Shown piece after piece: positions 9,619-22,940 of a stretch of 64,000 bases of DNA. The stretch spans positions 2,730,001 through 2,794,000 of the forward strand of contig CM049310.1 of the NCBI GenBank assembly GCA_026874595.1, read 5' to 3'. Under the pieces are notes generated by a model, which worked only from the letters and a program-made list of their open reading frames with translations, ran no database searches and was not told the origin of the DNA. The position numbers and the translations under genes were made by a program. This DNA comes from Sipunculus nudus (lineage: Eukaryota; Annelida; Sipuncula; Golfingiida; Sipunculidae). Within the stretch, counting starts at the first letter, position 1. Each line of letters starts with the position of its first letter.

Positions 9619-12200
9619 CTTTGGAAGAAAACTATTTATAGAAATTTAATTTTATATTATATAACTTATTATATTTTGAATTAGTTTTTACATTTTTTTT
9701 ATCAGATTAAAGTATTTATAAACTGTAAGTTCATTTAGAAACAATTTTATCAGATTAAACAATTTTATCAGATTTTAACAATTTTTGATACTTGATTCTT
9801 TAAGATAATTTATCCCTACAGACCAAGACATGACAATACAGTTTTAAAAGACTTTAACTCGATTCACTTAACCCTAAAGGCTATTATTAAAATCCTATAT
9901 CTTTCAATTAAATTCTAGAAAATACTTTTGACTATATTATTAACCACAGCGATATCCATGAAAATAGTTGAAAACTGATATAATGGACCAGCACACATAC
10001 ATGGTAGCCTTATCCATGAAAACAAGAATTAATTATATTCACTTTGTGTCGCTGAAAAAAATCCCATAATCAAATATCATTGCCTGACTTATGATCTTGT
10101 CAAAACGAGAATATTTCATTGAGTTCTCTTCTTCACAATTATCTGTGCTTCCTACCAGTGAAACCATTGTATGCTTTAGTTCACATCTTCAGTTGATATT
10201 GAGCCATTGAGTTAGCAATGAAAGCTTATCTGCAAGCATACCATATATATCTTTATGACTAATTTTCCTTTTTCAAAATTTAATGTAATTAATTCCTTAA
10301 ACATTAGAACAGTGATATTAAAATATCACCCACATAAATCACAAAAAGATAAAAAGATTAAAAATTCAAACTTTCACATTTTTTTCAAGGTCGAAGTGTC
10401 AGCTGAAGACGATGCATAAAACTCTTAACTCGATGAAAATCAAGATGTGTGTTTAATAGGGTTATAAAATGCAGGTCTCAAAATATTCAAATGTATCTAT
10501 TGCTTGTATAATTAATATATACCTCAATCATGTAAAATCATATTCATAGATTATGTTTGTTGTTGAGGAAACAAAAGACATTTTATATAAAAATCAATGG
10601 GAATTTTCCCCCAAAACTATTCGACATTCATAAAAAAAATAATATATTGACCAGATATTGAACATTTCGTTCTGTCTTGGCCCGGCAGTAAATTTGTTAA
10701 GGACGGACCTTTAATGTGGAATAATGTTAACTTGACTACAGCCTGTGAAGTCCTGACATTCACTTTCTTTCCTTCACTATTGATCAGTTGGAGATGGTGT
10801 ATCATGAGATACCTGCACACCTGTGGGCAGGTATGACTCAGTTCCTCGGTGATCATACCATATCAACAAGTCAGACGTCAATACTGGTTCAGCTCCGACA
10901 TCTTCCGTGTGCCACGTGTAACTTTTTATAAAGCCATTGTGTTTTGCTGGTCAAGGTAAGTTAATTTGTATCCGAATCAAACAGTATCCCATAATGCAAA
11001 AGGGCTGATGTATCATGGTATTTGTTAAAATATTGTATACAGTAAATGATTTCATTACTATTACCTTTGAACATCATTTGTTCTTTTAAGGAGTATTTTG
11101 TTTTTATTAAACTTTTAGGATAGGTCCAACGGTCTGTCATGGCACTCATTACTGTAGCCAGGTAAGCACAACCAAATAGTATCATAGTCTGGATAAAGGT
11201 TTATATTTGCAAGTTAGAATTGACTTGTGGTTAAGAATAAAGAGCAATTCTTCAAAGATGCTGCTGCAATACTGGGATTGAACTGAGACTTTCATCTAAA
11301 CTACATCCTTTCTCCAACATATTTTCCCTATTTAATTAAAACATGCTTGGTCACAAATAACAATTCAACTTTATTTTGCAATTCAAACACTTTTTGCAAC
11401 TTAGGAAATCCTGATGCATTGCAAAGTTTCTGTGCTGATAATGGTTATAAAATCTATTTCTGACTCAAATTTCCTTATATAATCAGGTTAAAACACTTAC
11501 AATTAGCAAATTTAGTACAAACAATGGAAATATGAAATAAATATTTGCAATATATTGTTATATATAGTATGTATAAAAAAAATCACTACAGCTGTAGAGT
11601 GGGTTAAACTAGAAGATAAGTTCTTTTGGTAAATATATAATAGATACAGTGCAACTCGTCTCATTGAGGTACCAATCAGAAACAATGAAGATATGTTATT
11701 GACATTATGTACATCTTTATATGCCACCTTTCAATCATGAATGACTGAACACTTTCCACAATAATATTTTAGAGACACATTACAATGGCAGAGCTGTGGC
11801 AGGTCTAATAGTATGCACTCATTACCGTTTGTGTGTGTGTGTGTTTGTTCACAACATAACTCATGCAATCATGAATGGAATCCAATGAAATTTTAAGGGC
11901 ACCTCAAAAATGATACATTGAAGATTGGATATGATTTGGTGTGGGCCCCGCTCATGATCCGGATCCAGGAAAGACTTCCAGGAATATTCACAAATGTGCA
12001 GTCACATATGCCTGATTAAACATGGGAATGTGGGCGAAACAAGTGAATGCCAACAGTTGTATGTGAAAATATGCACGAATGAACCTAGGAATATTGATTA
12101 ATAATTAAATAAAAAAAAATGGGTTGCGGATTGCCCGATAATAATGACCGTCCAGTGTTGGAGGCCTGCATTCCTAAGAATGCATATTTCTTGTTACATT
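9619..12200. other. AT-rich non-coding stretch
   Basis: I see no gene, RNA or mobile element that I can name. Minus-strand frames at 10617-10856 and 10961-11185 show no domain. There is a short (GT)n at 11831-11844. Confidence 0.4.
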
Positions 12201-12965
12201 ACGCCTTCCGAGGCAGCGGAAATCTTGCGCTTCTACAGAAGCTACTGCTTTCCCCGCAGCCTGGTTTTACCACTTATGTTACACTTAGACACCAGGTGAT
12301 GGGTGCGTATGATGTGACTAGCAGCAAACAAAATGCAAGTTAACAAACACTCGACAGGCAATAAGTGTCCGCCCATGGCTGCGCTTCAAGCGCCGCTCGA
12401 TGACAGTTTTATGGTTACTCTTAGTAAAAAATAATCAAATTTTTAATTGCCTCTGCGTTCTCGGATCATCGACCGATTCGATTATGACATTACGACTATG
12501 TTAGCGTAGCCATATATCCGTTGCCAGCAAACGGAAACCAACCAGTGAAGTGTGCAAAGAACCAATGTTGCTGTGCTTGTTGAAAGCTTGGCTTATAAAC
12601 CTATTTGCTGGCACAATGGCCCGATAATTATGTAGATTCATTGTAGCATCAGTTGTGTGTCGCACATCGGGCCTTGTTTACACGCAGTTAAGAGGACAAC
12701 AAATATTTATGGAATCCGTTTGTGGTCTATCTCATACACAAAGGCCTCTTCAACTCCTAAAAAGATTATTCCAACAGCAAATATATTTGTTATTTATAAT
12801 CATATGACCATAACAGCCAATCATAGAGGTCGTGTCATCCAGCAAGGGGTCTCATCTGATTGGACCAAAATACAGTGCTCCCCTCTGGTGTAGCAACTCT
12901 GTATACAAGGTCAAAACAAACAGCGGTAATGATTTATAGTGGGTAAAGCGCTGTGAAAAGAGGGT
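12201..12965 (+). repeat. Dispersed repeat family 1, copy A
   Basis: It is homologous to 29834-30442 in the same orientation. Shared blocks include CGAGGCAGNGGAAATCTTGC at the start, TCATCGACCGATTCGATTAT with GTGTTAGCGTAGCCAT in the middle, CTCATCTGATTGGAC with CAGTGCTCCCCTCTGGTGTA later, and GTAAAGCGCTGTG at the end. It has no coding capacity. The class (MITE, Helitron or other) is undetermined. Confidence 0.75.
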
Positions 12966-13334
12966 AGTTATATTTGAAAATGCAGCTCACTTGACATTCT
13001 TCTTGCTCTAAGAATGCCTCACCTTTACTCTCTAGAAAAATATTCTATAAAACAAGACACAGAGGTCTCGTATACATATATATTTTAAAACAAAAAAGTC
13101 AATCCATGAAGAATAACATTATATTTCAGTCACACAGGGACTGTTAACACACTATTGTTGCATGCTGTACTGGGATAGGTGTTGTAGGACGAAGGTGTTA
13201 TGATGTTGGTAACTTTTGTTCCATCTGGCAATTCATATCAAACACTGTGTGATACAGAAAAGTGTAGGAAAGTGAAATGGTCTCCTGTCAGAAGCTTGAT
13301 AAACTATCTAACCTTGGCAGATAATAATCCATGC

Positions 13335-13397
13335 CAGTGGCGTCAATTTTTCTTCCAGGGTGGGGGGATGACTCGCCGACACACCCACACACATACA

Positions 13398-13451
<54 letters not shown>

Positions 13452-13553
13452 CTCCGAAGTGGGGGGGGAGGGGGAGGATGATAACATTGGCCATCCCCCT
13501 TTCCAAATAGTGGGTGGACATATACCCCTATCCCCCCTATTTTGACGCCCCTG
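13335..13553. mobile_element. hAT-type MITE with perfect 8-bp target duplication
   Basis: The element is 219 bp, bounded by CAGTGGCGTCAATTTT and its inverted counterpart ending TTTTGACGCCCCTG. It is flanked by ATCCATGC on the left (13327-13334) and right (13554-13561). CAG-type ends and an 8-bp duplication are hallmarks of hAT transposition. The centre is a (TA)n tract (13400-13448) plus a G-rich strand. It encodes nothing. Confidence 0.9.
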
Positions 13554-14239
13554 ATCCATGCCGTGAATAGGTAAACAAAGCATAATGAACGGCCTTTTGC
13601 TGACATTGTGTTTAAGGTGTTAATGTCAAAACTGACTGCAAATAATGGGAAAACAAGGGACCCATTGGTCACCGCGGTCAGCTGATCGTGATTGGACTAT
13701 AAATGTATAACCATTGTGATACTATATAAAGTCGATAAAGCTAATGAATATCATTGACATGTTTTGATTTTATAAAGGAATATAATGTAATATCTGACTA
13801 AATGATCTATAAAATAACTTGACTGATCGATTAATATGGAGTAAAATATAATGGTTTTTTTTTTATTTATTTGTGAGAGGTTGAACATATATTCGATATA
13901 TTTGAGGAAATATGAACGCAACGACAGTATACTTAGCAGTGGTACAATAATGTTAAGGCTATTTGGTGAAGGATCTATATTATATGGAAGTTGACAGACA
14001 TAATGTTATGATTAACTTTGCTGATAAGGAGATTTATGATTGTATGACATGATATCTCTTCAGTCTCGATAAGGTACATTATTTTGATGCAAATTTATGC
14101 AATAGCAAAAGCACTGTTGTTCACAGTGCCAAGGATTCAGGGTTAAAAATTATACTATACATTTACAGTTTACATATATGTGAACATTTAATTTGTATCA
14201 CATTTCTAAATTGTATCAACATTGATAGCTAATTAATCT

Positions 14240-14420
14240 GGTTTATATTTCCTCTCAACAGAATGGGGTGGAATGAGGAAGGGAGGCATAAGAGTGAGAG
14301 AAAATGAGAGAGAAAGAAAAGGAGAGCTAGACTGCCAGAGAGAGAGAGAGAGAGAGAGACAGGGGCTCTCTGGTAATTACTGCCAGACCCAGACACTCGC
14401 AAAGGCAGAAGGCCAGGAGT
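14240..14420. repeat. GA-rich low-complexity tract
   Basis: Purine-rich sequence with (AG)n at 14337-14360. No gene is seen. Confidence 0.6.
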
Positions 14421-14676
14421 GAAGGGGTTATGTAATAACCTAGCTCTCTGCATACCACTGACTTGATGTAAACAATCAAGACATGGTGCATTAAACCTTG
14501 AATGAAATCTACAGTTTTTGATCAATTGGTTTCAAATTTCATTTTACCAGATGAAATGCTTATATGTACATGGTATGAAATTCAAATCCACAGCACTAAC
14601 AGTAAAAAAAAGTGTCATGCTCGATATGCCTAAACTTGTGACAAATTTAAGGTACTGATTCTAAATTTTTTCTCAT

Positions 14677-15310
14677 AACTTAACAAGGCCTACAGGCCTT
14701 ATGCGAACTCGTGCAATAGGATACACATGAGGTAAAAGGCTTCCATGCTGTACCGTTACTATTCACATGCATGTGTGACATGTATATGTATAATGCAAGC
14801 TTTGAACATTTTGAACCTGAGTGCATGCACCAATTAGATAAACATCAGTTCTGAAATACTGGCATAGGTGCACAGAACACAAAAATGAATGTAAGTGGCA
14901 CCAACACTTACGATAAAGCTATTAAAGGTGTATGGAACAATTTCAGGCTTCAAACAACTCTTCGACTATGCGCACAGATGCATGAAACAACTAGATACAG
15001 GTAGTCGAAAATGACTATGTTTATCCGCCGAAATCAGAGTAGTACAGGAGAAATAAGGCATGGATTGAGTGGTATGAAGAAATAGAGTGAAATGGATGTC
15101 TGTCACGTAAACATTATTGTAGGTTGCACCACCAGAGGCCAATACTGCAAATCACTCCTGAAAAAAGGCATTAATTTATTTAACATAAACGGAAAGGTAA
15201 GTGGTGGCACCTGTCTGGTTTACGAGAAAACTTTCCAAGATGTATGAACATGCCACATTCAGACCAATACCCTTGACCCACCCCTGAGATATGGTAAATC
15301 AAGTGCTGCT
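14677..15310 (-). mobile_element. Helentron/pearl-like non-autonomous element, short copy
   Basis: On the minus strand it matches the end of the plus-strand element at about 37250-37817, base for base over long stretches (for example GATTTCGGCGGATAAACATA and GGTGCATGCACT). The terminal part has a perfect hairpin AAGGCC-TGTA-GGCCTT (14700-14685) followed by GTTAAGTT, where homology between the copies ends. The upstream part (15100-15300) is one unit of the dimeric satellite seen in the longer copy. A hairpin close to one end and satellite-like core repeats fit Helitron/Helentron-derived elements of bivalves; class membership is inferred. Confidence 0.6.
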
Positions 15311-15749
15311 ATCTTTACAAAAGAGTGGTCCCTTGAAATAACTTTGAAATAAATTTTCCCAATACAAAATGCTTTTCATCTAACTTTTTATAAAAAAAGA
15401 AATCAGGAATATTTGAAAAATTATTACAGATGCATACTGAATGCAAAATCATAATACGATACAACTCACTGATGGCAAATTCTTGAATTAAGTTGAGTAT
15501 GGATACCAATTATTTATAATCCATGTACAGCCGTCTTTAAATACCCACAGAGAGCTGAATGGTTGTATAACATTGCCTGGTAAGATGAATACTTCAATCA
15601 TGTATCTAATTTTTAAAAGCTTTTAAAAATCATTCTTCTCAATATTAACCACATATAACCTGAAATCTAAATGTCTAGTGGCATTATGTAATAGATGCTG
15701 ATAAACCGGTGCCAGGCTAGATGTAACTGCTTTACACAGCTAACATATA

Positions 15750-16270
15750 TGGTAAAATGACTCAATTCAATCTCCTTAATTCAGTCAAAAATCAACATGT
15801 GGAACCATTGAAGACAATTATAATAATAATTATTGTGGGGATAATTCAGGTAAAATATAAAACAAATTGGCTTCAGTGGCGTCAGTCGAAAAACGTTTTG
15901 CAGGTTTATATGAAGATACAGCAAAATGGCTAAGTTCAGCTTTTCCTAACTCAGCAAGAAAGCACTGAAGCAAAACCATTAGAACAAAATTGAATTATTA
16001 ATATCAGAGGATAATTAAGGATAATGAGGATAATACGACTTAAGAATTTGGCCCAGTGGTTTTTGAGAAGAAGATCTTTGTAGCCACTGAGCTTAATCGG
16101 GCTGTTATGGCATATGACTAAATTCAGCTTCCCATAACTCGGCCAAAAGTCACTGAACAGAGACCATTTGAACAAACTTCAGAAAGCACTACCCTTGGAT
16201 CATTCCTGTGCGATATTTAACAATTAGGTCATATGGTTTCAGAGTAGATTTTTTGTAGCTGTGTTTACAA
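15750..16270. repeat. Diverged tandem repeat, about 180-bp unit, three copies
   Basis: Anchors of the type ATGACTAAATTCAGCTTNCC ... AACTCAG ... ACCATT recur at about 15757, 15926 and 16115. The spacing is 169 and 189 bp and the units are clearly diverged. Confidence 0.6.
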
Positions 16271-16639
16271 ACATGTTGTTGATAAACAAGTCCACACATC
16301 CTTTACAAAGGCCATACAAGAACCGCCCACGACCAAATTACCCTTAGATCATTAATTTCTTTTTCAAAAGGTAGGTGAGTGGGCACCTTTGACGATAAAA
16401 TGGTAGCTACTCCAGATAAGATATATAATTATCTTATGCTTTTCTTATCATTTAATTCACGAGCGTATAATTGCTGATGGTATAAAAGCAAGAATAGACG
16501 TGAGATACATGTGTGGATATAATCAAACGTGACAAGTCTCTGTGCAGGCAGAGCGCACATGTATGTCTCAGATGGTTTCCTGTGGGTCATTCAAATCAGT
16601 ACACGATACATGTACAATGGACAGCATGAATTGAGGGGT

Positions 16640-19120
16640 TAATTAGACACATATTGTGTAATATAAGAATGGGCATAAAGTTTTTCATTTACACCAAGTA
16701 TATTATTAAGAATTCTGTAAAGAAAAAAGTATAAGATACATATCAAGTGTTGTGGATTAAAATAGGCAGTTGCTCGTTTCCAATTAAAATTTTCATATCT
16801 GCTAGTCCATTTCTTTTTTGCCACTGTTTCCGATGTTTTATTCATTATGATTTGATTATAAATATACTTAAATGATATTTTTTGTATATCCCAAACACTC
16901 TCTTTAAACGAAATTAAATAAACTTGTGGAAAAGAGGTAGATATTCTGGTTTGAATTTTATTGGTTTTGATATGTATCGTCCACTTTTAGGGATTGCATT
17001 TTGCAATGCTGCCCGATGCATAAAATACTTTTATAATCATAAGTGTTAATAGATATAATTTCTCTTAAATGCCTGTTATCACCTGTAACGTTATACAAAT
17101 GATTAAGGTATTTTATCCCTAAATGGGTAAAAGATGGTTTTAACTCCCACTGTAATATATCTTTTATTCCATAAATGTTTGGAACAAATTGTATCTTCAA
17201 TTTAGGGTTGCACTGATGTCAATGGAATTTATAGTTCCAGGCAACGTTCACATAAGTCTGGAATTCCAATATCTTTGATTCCCGGGTCAAAGGTTCCACA
17301 TATATTCTTTATTCCACCATGTTTTTTAAATATATGTCAGGAAAGATTGTGTGTTTGCCATTTTTCTCACAGATTTACTTTACGATCCACATAACTCTTT
17401 GTGATTCTACGATCGTTTCAAAATCTGGAAATTTTATAGTGCCTTTTTTATAAGTATTAATCAGCGTGCTATACTAAATATTTGGTTTTCTCCCATTCCA
17501 TATGAAAACCACCATACAGTCTTTTACTATTTTTATGAATTCTTTTGTCGGATCGAGTACATTTGTAACATATATAATTTTTGAAACACCAAATGCTTTT
17601 ATTATTGTGTTCCGTCCAATATATTCAATGACCTTTACTTCCACAGATTAAATATTGTGTGCATCTTCTCAAAGTTTCTATGGAAATTAGTGCATTTGAC
17701 AGAAGTGTGATAGATCCCTAAAATTTTGAGCTCCTTTTTCAATCAGGTCTACCCATTTTAATTCATTTATTTTTTTTTCATTATTACACTTGTGGCTTAT
17801 CCATGCAGCCTCACATTTGTTGTGATTTAATTTGATATCTGAAATATTATCAAAAGTCTCGAGGACTATGCTTAACGTAACCATTGACTCTTCATCCTTA
17901 AGGAAATAGGTTGTATCGTCTGCCAAAAGACATTCATTTCTTTTCAACGGATACTTATTCCTACCATTATTGCTAGTATTTCGGATGCCATTACAAAAAG
18001 ATAAGGGGCCTATGGGTCTCCCTGCCGTGTGCCCTCGGCTACATTCATATGTCCTGTCGTGTATCCGTGATTCATTATACAGCTTTCTATATCATTGTGG
18101 AGGATTTTGACCCATTTGATAAGAGACTCACCAAAACCGATTTTTTTTCAATACCACAAACATATAATTATGGCGTATTGAATCGAAAGCGGCTACGAAA
18201 TCTACAGCGAACATTATATGTGATTTGTTCTTTCTAATACAATAGTCTAATATATCACAATTAAACGATTGGTGTCACAAATATTCCTTCCATAGACGAA
18301 TGCTTTTACACTAGTTGCTCTCCATGAAAATTTCAATCGATTGTCTTTCCGAGGCTTTTCTATATTAAGGTAACCACAGCTGGCCTCTGACAAGTTGTAA
18401 GTATTTCTTCATCAAAGCATATATTGAAACATCTCACCACGTCTTCCCCCAATCAGGTCGGAAAGTTTTATGTAAAATTCTTTTGGTAAACCATCATTCC
18501 CGGGAACTTTGTTCTTTTTCATTTGTTTCAGTGCATTTAAAATCTCTTCCTTAGTTAAATCTTCCTCACAGATGGCAGCTTCATCTTCCGACATGAGGGA
18601 TGTGTTCAGTTTTGATAAAACATCTAAACACTCTATGCTAGTAACACTAATACCGCTTGTGTATTTACCTTCGAAACGTAACTTTATTTCTTTCATTATT
18701 GACTTATGGTCTGTTAACTCTTGTCCATTAACCAACAATGTTCTTATTCCTTTTTTTCCAAATTTAAGAAGTATTTTTTGTTGTGTTCTCCTTCTTCAGA
18801 ACAGATTTCTCTAGATCTAATTATTGCACCTTCTGTAATTTTTTCATAATATTTTTCCTGTTCTTTACGAGCTTCATCAAATTCTTCTCTACTTTCTTAT
18901 TCATGATCGAAATATTATTTTTTTGTCTTTTCGACTTTTTTCTCTTGATCCTTCTTCCTCTGTTTTCCTTATTTGTTTAGAAAAATAAATGGAGAATTCT
19001 ATGATTTGATATTTCATATATTCCCACCACAGTTTTTCATTTATTTTGTTTTAATAGTCTTCTTTCCATTATTTTATTTTTTCTCTTAATAGTGACTTAT
19101 AATTTGCATTATCTAGAAGG
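16640..19120 (-). mobile_element. Decayed Tx1/L1-like LINE (ORF2 fragment)
   Basis: Minus-strand pieces in order: a pre-RT linker with GEHNKKYFLNLEK (about 18800-18760); RT start with KVPGNDGLPKEFYI (about 18510-18470); a WVKILHNDIESCI segment and GTRQGDP followed by an in-frame stop (about 18120-18000); the RT catalytic LADDTTYFL (about 17930); and a C-terminal part with LGIKYLNHLYNV and the RILNNILG segment (17200-16650). Several stops and shifts break it, and both the endonuclease and the 3' end are missing. The motif set is that of L1/Tx1-clade elements. It is not functional. Confidence 0.85.
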
Positions 19121-20021
19121 AGTACGTTTAGTTACCAATGTGAGGGACCGTGTTTAGCATTATCAACAGATTGAATGTTACATATATATCACAGCTGCGT
19201 GATCTGTTGCAACAGCATTTATAATATTAACTTTGCTTATTTGGCAATTCAATGTACACAATGTGCTAAATAACCTTATCAGGGGAGACGATCACAGAGG
19301 TTTACAAATTTTACATATGTATCAGAATAATATCATTCATCCTCACTAAGTGGCGGATCCAGGGGGTAGCTGTGGGAGCCCATTGTTATAGGCTTAATAG
19401 AGAAATGTATACAACATGCGTCAAGTCATTTAACGGAAAATGATTTATAATGATTCATTAACCAGGGTTAATCAGTATATTTTAACTGACTAAGACAAAA
19501 TACCAGCATAACGTGCTCATTATCTGAACTTGGTGAATGCAAAGGCTAAAAGAAAAACATCTTAACACATATATTTTCTTTTCTAACACTTATAAACAGT
19601 TCTTTATAGGTACTGAAGATATCGGGTTCTCGTCAGGTCGTCAGGTCAATTCAGCGTAACGTGCCGTTTCGCCGTTGTGTTCAGATGACGCTGGGATTAA
19701 GGCCGTTACGCTGATCTTTTTCTGAGCGTAACGGCAAATTGATGACTGTGTACCGAATGAAGACTGAATGTCAACAGTCAAAGTTTAAAACCTGACATAT
19801 CCTCAGAGCTCATGATTGTTTTGACACGTTTTTTCGCACCCTGCATATGGCAGCTGACATCAGCCTGCATAAATATTAAGGTCATGACTTGATCGGTGCG
19901 TTTCTATTACCCAGTTATATAAGTGCTCGTTTGCAGACGCTCGTTTGTTTTCGGGACCGCTAGTGTCACAGGTCGTGCGCATATGGGAGAGAGCTCGAGG
20001 CGGGTTAGACCTTGATATGAC

Positions 20022-20517
20022 CACAGGCGCTTGAATCCCTATTTATAATAAAGTCTTCATATCTTCAACGTTCTAAGAGATACTACAATGAAATCAGGTC
20101 AAACGACCCAATCAATAATAAAACGGCAATACCATGTTATCGCTTGTAAAATGACATGGCAGGCAGCTCAGCCTAAAGCCTTCGTGCGATAATGACGGAG
20201 TTACAGAATCGTATCCATTAAATTGCCATTGTTTTCAACCATCAATACAAGCTACCTGGATATAACTTTTGTGTGGTGATGTCTGAATTTCGACGTCGTC
20301 CATTCCAAACGGTGGCAGAAGCTGCCTTCGTTGACAGGCATCTGGAATGGCCGCCGTCAAAAGTTTTTGGCTGAGGTGCCTACCTTGTCATATTACAAGT
20401 GATATTACGGTATTGCCGTTTTATCATTGGGTGGTTTGACTTGATTTCGTCATAGTATCTCTAAGAATATTGGAGATATGAAGACTTTTTTTATAAATAA
20501 AGATTCAAACGCCTGTG
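20022..20517. mobile_element. MITE with ~110-bp terminal inverted repeats (CACAGGCGCTTGAAT family)
   Basis: The left arm (20022-20133) and the inverted right arm (20409-20517) match through CACAGGCG(C/T)TTGAAT, AAGTCTTCATATCT, TTCTAAGAGATACTA and AAAACGGCAATACC. Imperfect 7-bp flanks ATATGAC / ATATGGT look like a decayed target duplication. Two relatives occur at 33944 and 42922. It is non-coding. Confidence 0.85.
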
Positions 20518-22410
20518 ATATGGTCGAACACTTGGCATAATGGTAACATCTTATGTACGTTATCAATGCAGACTAAGGGTTAGGGTTCCTTGATAGTTTA
20601 AGAAAACACCTGAAGAACATGTCATCTTTAGAATGAACAGATCGTCTCCGATTTTCTGCTTGTGATATCGCATTTGTACACACTGTTCAGAACTGTAGCA
20701 CACAGAGTATTTCACGCCATAAAAAATCCCTTTAATGAAACTAAGCGCGTTGGCATGAGGTATACTTTGAGTCTCTTAGATTGGCTGTCTTTCTGGGGTG
20801 CTAGGCGGGGCGTATTTACCACAAATCGCGTGACAAGTAGCTTTATGTAAATAAGCTGTCAATCAATATCTCATAAAATGAGAACGATATAAACAGCAGT
20901 GGCCACCCGTGTTTAATTTTCTAAATTTTAAAGACCACAGAAAAGACTAATGATAAATAATAAAACTTAATGTATTTCATTTGTCTTTCATGATAGCGAA
21001 GGGAATATCACTTGATGTTACCAAATCGTTTTGGGAACGAATATAGAAAGCTTCAAGCGCATAAGATATATTCACATTCTGTCGAATGTGCACGAAAACA
21101 TCATTGTTTATCAGAAACGTACGATGTAAAAATTGGGAATCTGACCTGCAACAGTGACACTATTAATCTACAGATTATAATTATTTAGGAAGCTAGACAT
21201 CATTAAATTTTATATTTTTAGGACATCTGATTAATGAGTTATTCAAAGACGAGGGAATGTAAAATAATTGATATAAACATCGTTGAAACGTTAGAGAACA
21301 AAAGCCCGGACGGTCGAAGAAATTAAGCCAAATTTATTAAATTTTTGCGAAAGAAGTATTGCAGATGTAAAGGGTCCCGCGGAGATTGACACTAACAACA
21401 TGACTTGTATAGAAACAACCAGACTGGATGGAAAGACGGTGACACTCACTGACTATACCAACCATCGAGCAGATCTAGAGGCACAGGATTCACCGGCATA
21501 ACGTGTCTGTATGGAGAATGTACATATGGAAATGTGAAACCAATCAAATTCCTTTGAACAAAGTATAAGCAGCAACGTCGAACGCGTTCACTACCAATCG
21601 AGGAAACTGTGAAATTTTTCTGGGAAAAGGGCAGTGATTAAAGCGGACAAACGACACGGCATGGAATGATGAAAATAGACCTAGGTAATTTGCATACGTC
21701 AATCTAGCAAGCCCTTCGGGTCGATATGCCGTAGAACTGCCAGCCCGAAGCTATTGTAACCAGAAACTGGCCGGCGTTAGTCGCAAACGCTGCCTGCACA
21801 TGTCACAATTGTTCTGTTTGTTGATAACGATGATAACGAGCAGTTTGATTAGCGACATGCCAGGAAAACGAAAAAAATGCCCTTTTTCTTTTAACAATTA
21901 AAGTCAGGTTGTACGATTTTTCCCCGAATAAAATACAACACGATATTTAAAGTGTTATTTCCACCAAAATGGCGGAAAGGTCTACCCGAATTTGAATGGT
22001 TGTTATAGATTGAAAATGTAGAACACTGCTGTTTCCAGAGTACTGTGACTTAATGTATTGCATGTTCTTGTAGGGAGTATAACCAATTGATTGTTTTGAT
22101 AATTCACTGTGTATTTTCATGGAGTATCATGTTTAGATATTAGCGTGAGAACTTTGGTTGGAGAGTACACGTGTGTCGTTTGATGGTAATTTGTAACTTG
22201 TTGTAAATTTCAAAGAATGTGCACCTGTATAGTTTGGGTTTCTCAAGATTTTATCTCTGGAGACGTGTCCATATAAAGATTCATGTAATAATTGGTAATC
22301 GGCATAATAGGGAGTGGTGATTTGCTAGAGGACAGTCAGGACCTATGACGTAAGCAAGCAAATATAAGTCGTGATGAAGGGGATGTTGGACACAAGTTCG
22401 ACTTGTACCC

Positions 22411-22487
22411 CGCACTATTATGGCCCTCAGCCAATCATAGAGACGGGCCCACAATGCCATCTTCAGTACTCCCGGTAGACTAGTTAT

Positions 22488-22537
<50 letters not shown>

Positions 22538-22940
22538 TAAAATATATATATTTCGTATGCTCGAGGAAGTTGCCAAAAATTTCATTGGACGAATGATCAG
22601 AGTAATAGATATTAATGAAACATCAGACCACGTAAAGTGGAATGCCAAACTTATTCCGTATATCGTATTATATATACACCCATCATTAAATGTTTTTTCA
22701 ATAATTCCCTCTTAAATTTTTTAAAACTAGAAATAAAAAAAAAATAATCTTACAAGTACTTCTAACGGATAATCAACCAGGACAGCGCGAGAGTCTATGA
22801 CAACCGGCATGCGCGTGCTTATTGGAATTTGAACCAGTCTACCGGAAGATCAGGGAGTTGCAACTAGGATTACTGAAGATGGCGTTGTGCGCCCGTCCCA
22901 ATGATTGGCTTAGACACAAGTGCCCGGTAAGCGTACAGTT
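22411..22940. mobile_element. Inverted-repeat element around a (TA)n tract
   Basis: AGCCAATCATAGAGACGGGC with ATGCCATCTTCAGTA and CCGGTAGACTAGTT on the left recurs inverted at 22830-22925 with a small insertion. (TA)n occupies 22495-22535. The ends are not precisely definable. Confidence 0.6.

Noticed and set aside
12119-12343. 74-codon frame at the start of repeat copy A
   Set aside because: Lies partly in a dispersed non-coding repeat; the matching frame is not kept in copy B.
13200-13672. Frames rich in (YI)n
   Set aside because: Products of TA repeats; the same applies at 23.5, 24.4 and 39.0 kb.
20571-20588. TTAGGG-like telomeric repeats
   Set aside because: Only two units; no array.
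21378-21501. Exon-like frame (..MTCIETTRLDGKTVTLTDY..)
   Set aside because: Open only ~40 codons, weak acceptor, no donor, and no family recognised.
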